Positions 55,904 through 64,000 of a stretch of 64,000 bases of DNA are shown here, in pieces. The notes beneath the pieces were generated by a model. The model was not told the origin of the DNA and searched no databases. It saw only the letters and a list, made by a program, of their open reading frames with translations. How positions within the stretch are numbered: the stretch's first letter is position 1; each line of letters opens with the position of its first letter. The DNA is taken from NCBI RefSeq assembly GCF_918320885.1, contig NZ_OU907312.1, positions 310,001-374,000 of the forward strand, in the 5' to 3' direction. The stretch is from an unidentified bacterial endosymbiont. Lineage in GTDB: Bacteria; Pseudomonadota; Gammaproteobacteria; Enterobacterales; G038960095. The translations under genes were made by a program, and so were the position numbers.

Positions 55904-58408
55904 CTAAAAAAAGGTGGCAAGATCAGTTTGACCGGTTATGAATTCAGCAATCCGCTCTATCGCGCTTTTACAGTCTCTGTCATCAGGCTGTTTGCTAAAG
56001 GCATTGGCTAAATTGGCCAACTCTTGTGCGTTAAAGTCACACGGCGCCTCGCCCCAGGTTTTACCTGTTAGGTATCGAGCAATCCGCTTTATCGCGCTTT
56101 TACAGTCTCTGTCATCAGGCTGTTTGCTAAAGGCATTGGCTAAATTGGCCAAATCTTTTGCGTTAAAGGTACACGGCGCCTCGCCCCAGGTTTTACCTGT
56201 TAGGTATCGAGCAATCTGCTCTATCGCGCTTTTACAGTCTCTGTCATCAGGCTGTTTGCTAAAGGCATTGGCTAAATTGGCCAACCCTTGTGCGTTAAAG
56301 TCACACGGCGCCTCGCCCAAAGTTTTATCTGTTAGGTATCGAGCAATCCGCGCTACCATGCTGTTGCAGGCGATGGTCTCCGGCTGTTTGCTAAAGGCAT
56401 TGGCTAAATTGGCCAACCCTTGTGCGTTAAAGTTACATGGCGCCTCGCCCCAGGTCTGACCTGTTAGGTATTGAGCAATCCGCTCTATCGTGCTTTTACA
56501 GTCTCTGTCATCAGGCTGTTTGCTAAAGGCATTGGCTAAATTGGCCAACTCTTGTGCGTTAAAGTTACACGGCGCCTCGCCCCAGGTTTTACCTGTTAGG
56601 TATCGAGCAATCCGCTTTATCGCGCTTTTACAGTCGCTGTCATCAGGCTGTTTGCTAAAGGCATTGGCTAAATTGGCCAACCCTTGTGCGTTAAAGTCAC
56701 ACGGCGCCTCGCCCAAAGTTTTATCTGTTAGGTATCGAGCAATCCGCGCTACCATGCTGTTGCAGGCGATGGTCTCCGGCTGTTTGCTAAAGGCATTGGC
56801 TAAATTGGCCAACTGTTGTGCGCTAAAGTCACACGGCGCCGCGCCCCAGGTTTGACCGGTTATGAATTCAGCAATCCGCACTACCATGCTGTTGCAGGCG
56901 ATGGTTTCCGGCTGTTTGCTAAAGGCATTGGCTAAATTGGCCAAATGTTGTTCGTTAAAGTTACATGGCGCCTCGCCCAAGGTTTGACCTGTTAGGTATT
57001 GAGCAATCCGCTCTATCGCGCTTTTACAGTCTCTGTCATGAGGAAATCTGCTAAAAGCGTTGGCTAAATTGGCCAACTCTTGTGCGTTAAAGTTACACGG
57101 CGCCTCGCCCAAGGTTTTACCCGTTATGAATTCAGCAATCCGCTCTATCGCGCTTTTACAGTCTCTGTCATCAGGCTGTTTGCTAAAAGCGTTGGCTAAA
57201 TTGGCCAACTCTTGTGCGTTAAAGGTACACGGCGCCTCGCCCCAGGTTTGACCTGTTAGGTATCGAGCAATCCGCTTTATCGCGCTTTTACAGTGGCGGT
57301 CATCAGGCTGTTTGCTAAAGGCATTGGCTAAACTGGCCAACTGTTGTGCGTTAAAGGTACACGGCGCCGCGCCCAAGGTTTGACCGGTTATGAATTCAGC
57401 AATCCGCACTACCATGCTGTTGCAGGCGATGGTCTCCGGCTGTTTGCTAAAGGCATTGGCTAAATTGGCCAACTCTTGTGCGTTAAAGTTACACGGCGCC
57501 TCGCCCAAGGTTTTACCTGTTAGGTATCGAGCAATCCGTTCTATCGCGCTTTTACAGTCTCTGTCATGAGGAAATTTGCTAAAAGCGTTGGCTAAATTGG
57601 CCAACTGTTGTGCGTTAAAGGTACACAGCGCCTTGCCCCAGGTTTGACCTGTTAGGTATCGAGCAATCCGCTTTATCGCGCTTTTACAGTGGCGGTCATC
57701 AGGCTGTTTGCTAAAGGCATTGGCTAAATTGGCCAAATCTTGTGCGTTAAAGTCACACAGCGCCGCGCCCAAGGTTTGACCTGTTATGAATTCAGCAATC
57801 CGCGCTATCGCGCTTTTACAGTCTCTGTCATGAGGAAATTTGCTAAAAGCGTTGGCTAATAACGCTATATCCTTGGGTTTATGCTGTTGCTTAGAAATCT
57901 CCAGTTCTTGGATATATTTAGCAGCTATCTGAAAAAATTTAAAGTCCTCTTCTTTTCCTTGGTTATTCTTAATCAGTTTTGATAAACGATTACATCGGTG
58001 TGCCAATTCAGCGAGAGGAAAATCCTGATACGCTACGGATGGCTCCCTATTGCTTGAACGCCTTTCACTCCTTCCAAAATCTGTGGCCGTTTTATGGTGC
58101 TGAGAATATTGGGAAAAGCTGTTACCGCCTCTGTTAGAGGCATGAATAGCAGCGCCAGGATGATTAGGTTCCCCTGGTCTTTCAGTGCGGTAACTGCCAT
58201 AGCTAACCTGCTCCCCTCGGTAGGTTTCCGAATCTCTGTGCCCTCTAGGATTACGTTCAAAGTCTGCTGAAGAGGTTTGATAGGGCTGCTCAGTTTGTGA
58301 AACACCCTCTCTATTACTGCGTGGCCGACCAGGGGATGACAATGACTCACCATATTGTACAGGCGTTACACCTTTCCGCGGACGATGCGGTTTTTCATTA
58401 TTTTCCAT
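55904..58408 (-). CDS. Protein with fifteen 44-residue helical repeats, 3' end lost to IS
   Basis: 834 residues. Residues 1-130 are Arg/Ser/Gly/Gln-rich and probably disordered. A short helical region (130-174) follows, then fifteen tandem 44-residue units from 175 to the end. Unit pattern: xFNAQxLANLANAFSKQPDD, RDCKSAIxRIARYLTG, xTxGEAPC. The LANLANAFSKxP core resembles SKWP repeats of Ralstonia/Xanthomonas type III effectors and OPR-like alpha-solenoids. Units come in two types, PDDRDCKSA and PETIACNSM. The last unit breaks at GQT, and DLATFF plus the stop come from the IS end, so the original protein was longer. The ATG is preceded by AT-rich DNA with no clear ribosome site. Probably an exported host-directed protein (inference); the truncated product may still fold. 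Confidence 0.75.
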   Translation of the reverse strand: MENNEKPHRPRKGVTPVQYGESLSSPGRPRSNREGVSQTEQPYQTSSADFERNPRGHRDSETYRGEQVSYGSYRTERPGEPNHPGAAIHASNRGGNSFSQYSQHHKTATDFGRSERRSSNREPSVAYQDFPLAELAHRCNRLSKLIKNNQGKEEDFKFFQIAAKYIQELEISKQQHKPKDIALLANAFSKFPHDRDCKSAIARIAEFITGQTLGAALCDFNAQDLANLANAFSKQPDDRHCKSAIKRIARYLTGQTWGKALCTFNAQQLANLANAFSKFPHDRDCKSAIERIARYLTGKTLGEAPCNFNAQELANLANAFSKQPETIACNSMVVRIAEFITGQTLGAAPCTFNAQQLASLANAFSKQPDDRHCKSAIKRIARYLTGQTWGEAPCTFNAQELANLANAFSKQPDDRDCKSAIERIAEFITGKTLGEAPCNFNAQELANLANAFSRFPHDRDCKSAIERIAQYLTGQTLGEAPCNFNEQHLANLANAFSKQPETIACNSMVVRIAEFITGQTWGAAPCDFSAQQLANLANAFSKQPETIACNSMVARIARYLTDKTLGEAPCDFNAQGLANLANAFSKQPDDSDCKSAIKRIARYLTGKTWGEAPCNFNAQELANLANAFSKQPDDRDCKSTIERIAQYLTGQTWGEAPCNFNAQGLANLANAFSKQPETIACNSMVARIARYLTDKTLGEAPCDFNAQGLANLANAFSKQPDDRDCKSAIEQIARYLTGKTWGEAPCTFNAKDLANLANAFSKQPDDRDCKSAIKRIARYLTGKTWGEAPCDFNAQELANLANAFSKQPDDRDCKSAIERIAEFITGQTDLATFF
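55926..57860. repeat. Tandem 132-bp repeat array inside the 44-residue repeat gene
   Basis: Near-identical 132-bp units in head-to-tail order, each coding one protein repeat. Adjacent units differ at few bases, and units 9-10 and 12-13 are near duplicates, showing recent unequal exchange. Antisense open frames over the array are by-products. Confidence 0.9.
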
Positions 58409-58622
58409 GACTAAATTCTCTGAATTGACTAGAGGATACTAACATCACCATATATATAATAGACTAATATATAATATAAAAATCTTAAAATATCGGGTGC
58501 TATTGCAACTGGTCTGTCCCGGAAAGAGTTCGCACCGAATTTACAGTGTAAAATATCTTCTCTGAAGATTATAAAATGATTTTATAGCGTCAAATATGTA
58601 AGCGACAAACCAGTACCGTATT
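58409..58622. other. AT-rich upstream region of the repeat gene
   Basis: Very AT-rich, with TATATATAATA-type stretches near 58448-58480 that could hold the promoter. No gene is seen. Confidence 0.4.
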
Positions 58623-58624
58623 GA

Positions 58625-58822
58625 CTATTTATGGGAGAGCTTGAGGTTCCAGGGCAGTAACCCTAATAACACAATAAAGGTGCCTAACATCAACCCTTCA
58701 CCACGTCTGATAGAGCCTATTTGCTGCAGTTCAGCTCGTGCCAGAGCTGGCGCGTTAGGGGTCTGCTTGATCTCAGGATTGGTCAGCCAATATACCACTA
58801 AGGGGATCAGCAAGAGGCAGAG
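58625..58822 (-). pseudogene. Fragment of a DASS-family dicarboxylate/anion transporter
   Basis: About 65 codons on the minus strand: [20 protein letters not shown], then ALARAELQQIGSIRRGEGLM and LGTFIVLLGLL. This is the mid-protein segment of CitT/YbhI-type sodium or antiport dicarboxylate carriers (NPPEI ... A ... A..L..LG..). Both ends are missing; the 5' side abuts a tuf fragment. Confidence 0.65.
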
Positions 58823-58965
58823 TGGAGAGGGTGATGCCAGGAGACAAGTTGCAACTGACCGTCACCTTAATTGCTCCCATCGCCATGACGGAAGGATTGA
58901 ACTTCGCTATTCGTGAAGGGGGCCATACCGTTGGCGCCGTGATAGTCTCTAAAATCATTGAGTGA
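58823..58965 (+). pseudogene. 3' fragment of a tuf (EF-Tu) gene
   Basis: 47 codons read [20 protein letters not shown], then [20 protein letters not shown] and IVSKIIE with a proper stop. This is the end of domain III of EF-Tu (E. coli [20 protein letters not shown]). Several substitutions relative to the enterobacterial form suggest decay or a different source. The junction with the transporter fragment lies near 58815-58825. Confidence 0.75.
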
Positions 58966-59110
58966 TGATGAAACAGATCGGTTAAAATCGCAAGGGTTAG
59001 CTCTTCCACCCCTTACGGTTTTTTTATATCTACTGTAGCAATCTCATCTGCCAACCTCAGCTAGTCTCACCGATATAACAACCACACCTCATTTTTACCC
59101 AGCCGCTGAT

Positions 59111-59178
59111 CTCGAAAAGTAACCAAGTTGATACGCTTCGTTTCTCTTCGATGTGTCCATCAAATCGGGTCAAGATCA
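59111..59178 (-). mobile_element. Diverged end of an IS3-family relative
   Basis: Aligns with the orfA-side end of the 1283-bp element: AAAAGTAAC, ATACGCTT, TCTCTTCG, TGTGTCC and the terminal TCAAGATCA are shared, with about a quarter of bases different. It is an older, related insertion. Confidence 0.7.
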
Positions 59179-59318
59179 GGAATTTGCTGACCACCTAAAA
59201 GCGTATTACTGAAACCCAGTCTTATGGACCAGGGCCTACTGCCTGATCAGCGCTGGCGGAGCTCCGTTAGAAATTCTGCAACAATATATTCAGCAGCAAC
59301 GACAACCGGAAGAATGAC
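59179..59318 (+). pseudogene. IS200/IS605 TnpA, C-terminal fragment
   Basis: Reads EFADHLKAYY, an in-frame TGA where Trp is usual, then NPVLWTRAYCLISAGGAP and LEILQQYIQQQRQPEE with a normal stop. These are the last two helices of the Y1 transposase with the catalytic Tyr (RAYC) region just before. It complements the N-terminal fragment at 52468-52788. Confidence 0.75.
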
Positions 59319-59714
59319 AGCCAAGAATAAGGGACGCTATCCATCTCCACCCAAACCAAGGTTATGGATGGAGAATTCCGCAAGTTTCGTTAAGTTTTTT
59401 TGTTTATTTCCCTTTCCACCTTTCTCAAACAGTTCATATCCTGTACTGGGAGCAGAGTGGTCAGTTGACTTTATTCTCTCTCTGTTGCTTATCTATGACA
59501 GTGGCAAGGGCATTGTCTCCACTCTGTAGCGTGTATATTAACAGAGAAGGGGTACGTAGGGGGATGATTCTCGGCTGTCTGTTCTATACTATAGGGCTAC
59601 CGTGTATTTATAACCATGCGTTATTTATCAACTACCCTCTGTTTCCAGCTTTGATAAGTTTCTGCAGCGCACTCCTACTCTATCGCTGTCGACTGAGAAC
59701 CTGCTAAAGTGATC
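59319..59714. other. Non-coding gap before valS
   Basis: No supported gene. A weak ATCCAT / ATGGAT inverted repeat around 59340-59372 may belong to the IS200-type right end. Frames of 70-100 codons here show no family likeness. Confidence 0.4.
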
Positions 59715-62570
59715 TTACCCCTTTAGGTCGGCATATTGTTGCTGCAGTTTCTGTTGATCAGCCAGGCAACTGGTGAGCTTAGCACGCTCCTGGGCAACCA
59801 CCTCCTGTGGGGCCCGGGTGATAAAACCTGGGTTACTCAACTTAGCCTGTAGACGCTCCTGTTCTAAAGAGAGCTTCTGTAGAGCGCAGCTTAAACGCGC
59901 TAACTCGGCCTGACGATCAACCACCCCCTCCAAGGGGATCAGTAGCTCCATATTCTCTAGCAATAGCGTGGCTGCTATAGGTAATGTTGTACCAGGCTGC
60001 ACGATCTCAATAGTGCTGACGCGGGCCAGCGTCTTGATCAACGCTGCACTCTGCGATAGGTACTCTTGCTGTTGAGGATCGAGCTGTCGTAGCAAGATCG
60101 CGATTTTCTTTCCGGGGGGAAACTGCCTCTCAGCTCGCAGATGGCGTATCCCATTGATAAGCCGCTGCATCCAGATCACCGCTGCCGTCGCCGCTTGATC
60201 AACCTGTTCAGGATGATACTCGGGAAAGGGCTGCAGCATAATGGTCTCACCGGTCAGCGGCATAACCGCTTTCAGTGCTAACCAGATGGTCTCGGTAATA
60301 AAGGGGATAATCGGATGGGCTAAGCGTAACAAGGTTTCTAAGCCCTGCAGCAGCGTCTGGCGAGTGGCCTGTTGTACTGTGGGATCACCTAAGTTGAGCT
60401 GCACTTTGGCGATCTCTAAGTACCAATCACAGTAGTGGTCCCAGGTGAAGGTATACAGCGCCATAGCCACTTGGTCGAAGCGGTAGGCATCAAACGCTTG
60501 GCGGCAGCGCTGGATTGTCTCATTTAACGCAGAGATGATCCAGCGATCAGCTAGCGATCGGCTGTTCATCTCTGTGCCAGGCTGGCCACAGGCCTTCCCT
60601 TCAGTGTTCAGCAGCACAAAGCGGCTAGCATTCCATAATTTATTACAAAAGTTCCGATAGCCCACTAACCGCTGCTGATCCCAGTGGATATCTCGACCAT
60701 GCGAGGCCAATGCCGCTAAAGTAAAGCGCAGGGCATCGGTTCCGTGTGCGGCTATCCCTTGAGGAAACTGCTGAGCAGTGCGCTGGCGGATCTGCTGAGC
60801 CTGTTGCGGCTGCATCAGGCCGGTGGTCCGTTTTACTAGGAGTTCTGCTAGGGTGATACCATCGATCAAATCTAGCGGATCTAACACATTGCCTTTGGAT
60901 TTTGACATCTTGTGCCCCTGATCATCCCGGATCAGGCCGGTCACATAGACCTGCTTAAAGGGTACCTGTGGACGCCCGGTCTCATCTTTTAACAGATGGC
61001 AGGTGAGCATGATCATACGGGCGACCCAGAAAAACAGGATATCAAAACCGGTGATCAGCACCTGAGTCGGATGAAAAATCTTAAAACGCTCCAGCTGTGC
61101 TGGCCAGCCCAAGGAAGTAAAGCTCCAGAGTGCTGAAGAGAACCAGGTGTCTAATACATCTTCATCCTGGCGTAAGGGGACAGACTCTGCCAGCTGATAG
61201 TGTTGCCGAACTGAGATCTCATCGGTGCCGACATAGACCCTTCCCTGAGGATCATACCAGGCGGGGATGCGGTGTCCCCACCACAGCTGACGTGAGATAC
61301 ACCAATCTTGTAGATCATACATCCAAGCAAAATAAAGATTTTCATACTGCTGCGGCACAAACTGAATCTCACCGCGCTTGACCATCTCGATGGCGGTAGG
61401 GGCCAGTGCCTTGACCCGCACATACCACTGATCGGTCAACAAGGGCTCTATCGGCACCCCGCTGCGATCACCATGAGGTATTGACAACTCATGGGCTTGG
61501 ATCTGCTCTAACAATCCTAGCGCTTGCAAATCCTCCACCACCCGTTGACGCAGTCTCTCGCGATCGAGTCCTTGATAGACAGCAGGCAGCATTGCTTCAA
61601 CGATCTCATTAGGGGAGCCGTCGCTATTCAACACCTCGGCCTGCGCACGGAGCGTGATCTGTGGAGTCCATAAGTTGATGATTGGCAACTGATGGCGCTG
61701 TCCCAGCGAATAGTCACTAAAGTCGTGTGCCGGCGTAATTTTGACCACACCGGTGCCAAAAGTGGGATCCACCGTCCTATCAGCAATAATGGGGATGTGA
61801 CGATTGACTAGGGGTACCCGGACCCTTTGACCAATCAACGCCTGATAACGCTCATCCTCTGGGTGCACAGCCACCGCCACATCACCCAGCAGCGTTTCCG
61901 GACGGGTGGTGGCCACACACAAGTAGGGGGTCTTGAGTGCACCAGGGCGGCCGATCTCCAGGGGGTAACGTAGGGTCCAGAGATGACCGCTGCTTGGGTG
62001 ATTCTCCACCTCGAGATCAGAGATAGCGGTCTGTAGCTTCGGGTCCCAATTGACCAAACGTTTTCCACGATAGATCAAATTCTCCTGGTAAAGACGAATA
62101 AAGACCGTTTGTACCGCCTGTGATAAGCTAGGATCGAGGGTAAAGCAGGCCTGTTCCCAATCGACCGAATTCCCTAAGCGCCGCATCTGCTGGCTAATGG
62201 TATCCCCTGATTCCTGTTTCCACTGCCATATTTTCTGAATAAAGGCCTCACGACCATAGTCGTGGCGGCTTTTCTGCTCCTCAGCCGCTAGTTTACGTTC
62301 AACCACCATTTGTGTTGCAATCCCGGCATGGTCGGTGCCCACTTGCCACAAACAGTTTTTACCCTGCATCCGCTGATAGCGAATGAGCGCATCCATCAAG
62401 GTCTGTTGGAAAGCATGACCCATGTGTAGCGTACCGGTCACGTTGGGTGGTGGGATCACGATGCAGTAGTTGGCTTGCTCGGGGTGTTGGGTCGGTCTAA
62501 AGTATCCTTGGCTTTCCCACTGTTGGTACAGGGTTTGTTCAATCGCTTGGGGGTTGTATGTTTTTTCCAT
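59715..62570 (-). CDS. valS: Valyl-tRNA synthetase
   Basis: Class I synthetase that charges tRNA-Val and edits mischarged Thr. Starting at ATG 62570 ([20 protein letters not shown]) gives 951 residues, the same as E. coli; the frame extends 3 codons upstream. HIGH-type HMGH is at 49-52, KMSKSKGN is intact, the CP1 editing domain has [10 protein letters not shown], and the C-terminal coiled coil is Gln/Leu-rich. Its start lies inside the end of holC (32-base overlap), so the two are translationally coupled. Confidence 0.97.
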   Translation of the reverse strand: MEKTYNPQAIEQTLYQQWESQGYFRPTQHPEQANYCIVIPPPNVTGTLHMGHAFQQTLMDALIRYQRMQGKNCLWQVGTDHAGIATQMVVERKLAAEEQKSRHDYGREAFIQKIWQWKQESGDTISQQMRRLGNSVDWEQACFTLDPSLSQAVQTVFIRLYQENLIYRGKRLVNWDPKLQTAISDLEVENHPSSGHLWTLRYPLEIGRPGALKTPYLCVATTRPETLLGDVAVAVHPEDERYQALIGQRVRVPLVNRHIPIIADRTVDPTFGTGVVKITPAHDFSDYSLGQRHQLPIINLWTPQITLRAQAEVLNSDGSPNEIVEAMLPAVYQGLDRERLRQRVVEDLQALGLLEQIQAHELSIPHGDRSGVPIEPLLTDQWYVRVKALAPTAIEMVKRGEIQFVPQQYENLYFAWMYDLQDWCISRQLWWGHRIPAWYDPQGRVYVGTDEISVRQHYQLAESVPLRQDEDVLDTWFSSALWSFTSLGWPAQLERFKIFHPTQVLITGFDILFFWVARMIMLTCHLLKDETGRPQVPFKQVYVTGLIRDDQGHKMSKSKGNVLDPLDLIDGITLAELLVKRTTGLMQPQQAQQIRQRTAQQFPQGIAAHGTDALRFTLAALASHGRDIHWDQQRLVGYRNFCNKLWNASRFVLLNTEGKACGQPGTEMNSRSLADRWIISALNETIQRCRQAFDAYRFDQVAMALYTFTWDHYCDWYLEIAKVQLNLGDPTVQQATRQTLLQGLETLLRLAHPIIPFITETIWLALKAVMPLTGETIMLQPFPEYHPEQVDQAATAAVIWMQRLINGIRHLRAERQFPPGKKIAILLRQLDPQQQEYLSQSAALIKTLARVSTIEIVQPGTTLPIAATLLLENMELLIPLEGVVDRQAELARLSCALQKLSLEQERLQAKLSNPGFITRAPQEVVAQERAKLTSCLADQQKLQQQYADLKG

Positions 62571-63033
62571 GGTCATCATCAGTTAAAGAGGGCGGAGGCT
62601 CAGCAGTGGTCAGTTGAAAACCAGCCTGACGGTAAGCGTGGTAGCGTTGGCGTGCTAGCTGTTTCAGCGCTTGCTCATTGGGTACGAAATCAATCACCTG
62701 GGTAAAACGGCTGGAAAACTCCACCCAATGAGGTAATAAAGCGATTAGTAGTGTGCGGCCAGAGCTAAGAGGCTGTTCTGGCCAATGGATCTCAATCGGC
62801 GCTTTATTCCGCAAATTTTCTCCGGCTAAAGCATGCGGCACGAAGCGGTGCAGCGGCCGTTGCCACAACGCTTCGTCCAATCGATAAGCTTGCACTTGGT
62901 TCTCACAGGCGATCAGCAGGCGTTGATCCTGACGCCATAATGAGCACGCCAAATCGCACACTAATGCCTCCTGCACCGCCAGAGCATCAGCAGGTGGAGA
63001 CGCTGGCAGTAAATAGAAGGTCACCTTCCGCAC
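62539..63033 (-). CDS. holC: DNA polymerase III chi subunit HolC
   Basis: Links the clamp loader to SSB. 164 residues from a GTG start ([11 protein letters not shown]. coli MKNATFYLLD). [51 protein letters not shown] are conserved. The C-terminus is about 17 residues longer than E. coli and overlaps valS. Order pepA-holC-valS as in E. coli. Confidence 0.95.
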   Translation of the reverse strand: MRKVTFYLLPASPPADALAVQEALVCDLACSLWRQDQRLLIACENQVQAYRLDEALWQRPLHRFVPHALAGENLRNKAPIEIHWPEQPLSSGRTLLIALLPHWVEFSSRFTQVIDFVPNEQALKQLARQRYHAYRQAGFQLTTAEPPPSLTDDDHGKNIQPPSD

Positions 63034-63075
63034 CGCGTTGTCTACCAGAGCCCTGGAGTGATTAACGCGTGACCG

Positions 63076-64000
<925 letters not shown>

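Larger units (their letters stand above)
54643..55925 (+). mobile_element. Complete IS3-family element, copy 4 (1283 bp), at a rearrangement junction
   Basis: Both TIRs are intact, but flanks differ (AAC before, GTT after), so there is no target-site duplication. It separates the truncated RhuM-type gene on its left from the truncated 44-residue repeat gene on its right. Two unrelated genes each lost their 3' end at its borders, which indicates recombination between IS copies. Confidence 0.95.

Noticed and set aside
55938-57251. Long antisense frames of 173, 121 and 63 codons in the repeat gene
   Set aside because: They are by-products of the 132-bp periodicity; the other strand carries the continuous 834-codon frame with start and disordered leader.
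55926-57860. Possible CRISPR-like array
   Set aside because: The units are 132 bp, contiguous without spacers, in frame and protein-coding; no cas genes are present.
59224-59707. Frames of 101 and 80 codons before valS
   Set aside because: The first overlaps the out-of-frame TnpA C-terminus; neither shows family likeness or a ribosome site.

Overview
The window is chromosomal DNA of a gammaproteobacterium. The core genes match Enterobacterales in sequence and order: rhlB/trxA/rho, fmt-def facing dprA-smg-tsaC-aroE, murB-birA, epmB facing efp, ftsN-hslV-hslU, rnr-rlmB, rpsF-priB-rpsR-rplI, ytfK, tamA-tamB-ytfP and pepA-holC-valS. Many young IS copies, IS debris, broken genes, a stripped-down FtsN, and host-directed protein types (ankyrin, NEL E3 ligase, lipase-like, long helical repeats) suggest a host-restricted, probably insect-associated symbiont whose genome is still being reduced. 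Species cannot be named from the sequence alone.

Layout. 1-3230: two unrecognised, probably accessory genes. 3249-9050: rhlB, trxA, rho, trmA and a TehA-type channel. 9307-9953: a HigBA-type toxin-antitoxin pair. 10035-11317: a complete 1283-bp IS3-family element. 11347-20760: an ordinary housekeeping block (fmt, def, dprA, smg, tsaC, aroE, murB, birA, epmB, efp, ddlA). 20762-25101: an ankyrin gene, a decapitated Ser/Thr/Pro-rich gene and a nest of four IS3-family pieces. 25363-40041: rnpB, hslUV, ftsN, rnr, rlmB, the rpsF ribosomal operon, ytfK, tamAB, ytfP and bioY. 40264-44014: an orphan PilV-like pilin, an IS1 remnant and maeA. 44334-59315: a visibly AT-rich accessory zone with a broken lipase-like gene, an IpaH/SspH-type NEL ubiquitin-ligase gene, fragments of IS4, IS110 and IS200/IS605 elements, a Fic protein, a RhuM-type protein cut by an IS, a protein with fifteen 44-residue repeats cut by the same IS, and scraps of a DASS transporter and of tuf. 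59715-64000: valS, holC and partial pepA.

How genes fit together. EpmB and EF-P act in one pathway, with EpmA outside the window. BioY imports biotin for BirA. TamA and TamB form one envelope complex. HslV and HslU form one protease. FtsN keeps its TM, essential segment and SPOR domain but has lost most of its linker. The most interesting content is the effector-like set: a NEL E3 ligase with an intact catalytic CxD motif, the 44-residue repeat solenoid, the ankyrin protein, the lipase and two orphan proteins. No secretion apparatus lies in the window, so export is inferred. The four full IS3-family copies encode identical proteins. Two of them lack target-site duplications and join unrelated truncated genes, which points to IS-mediated rearrangement.
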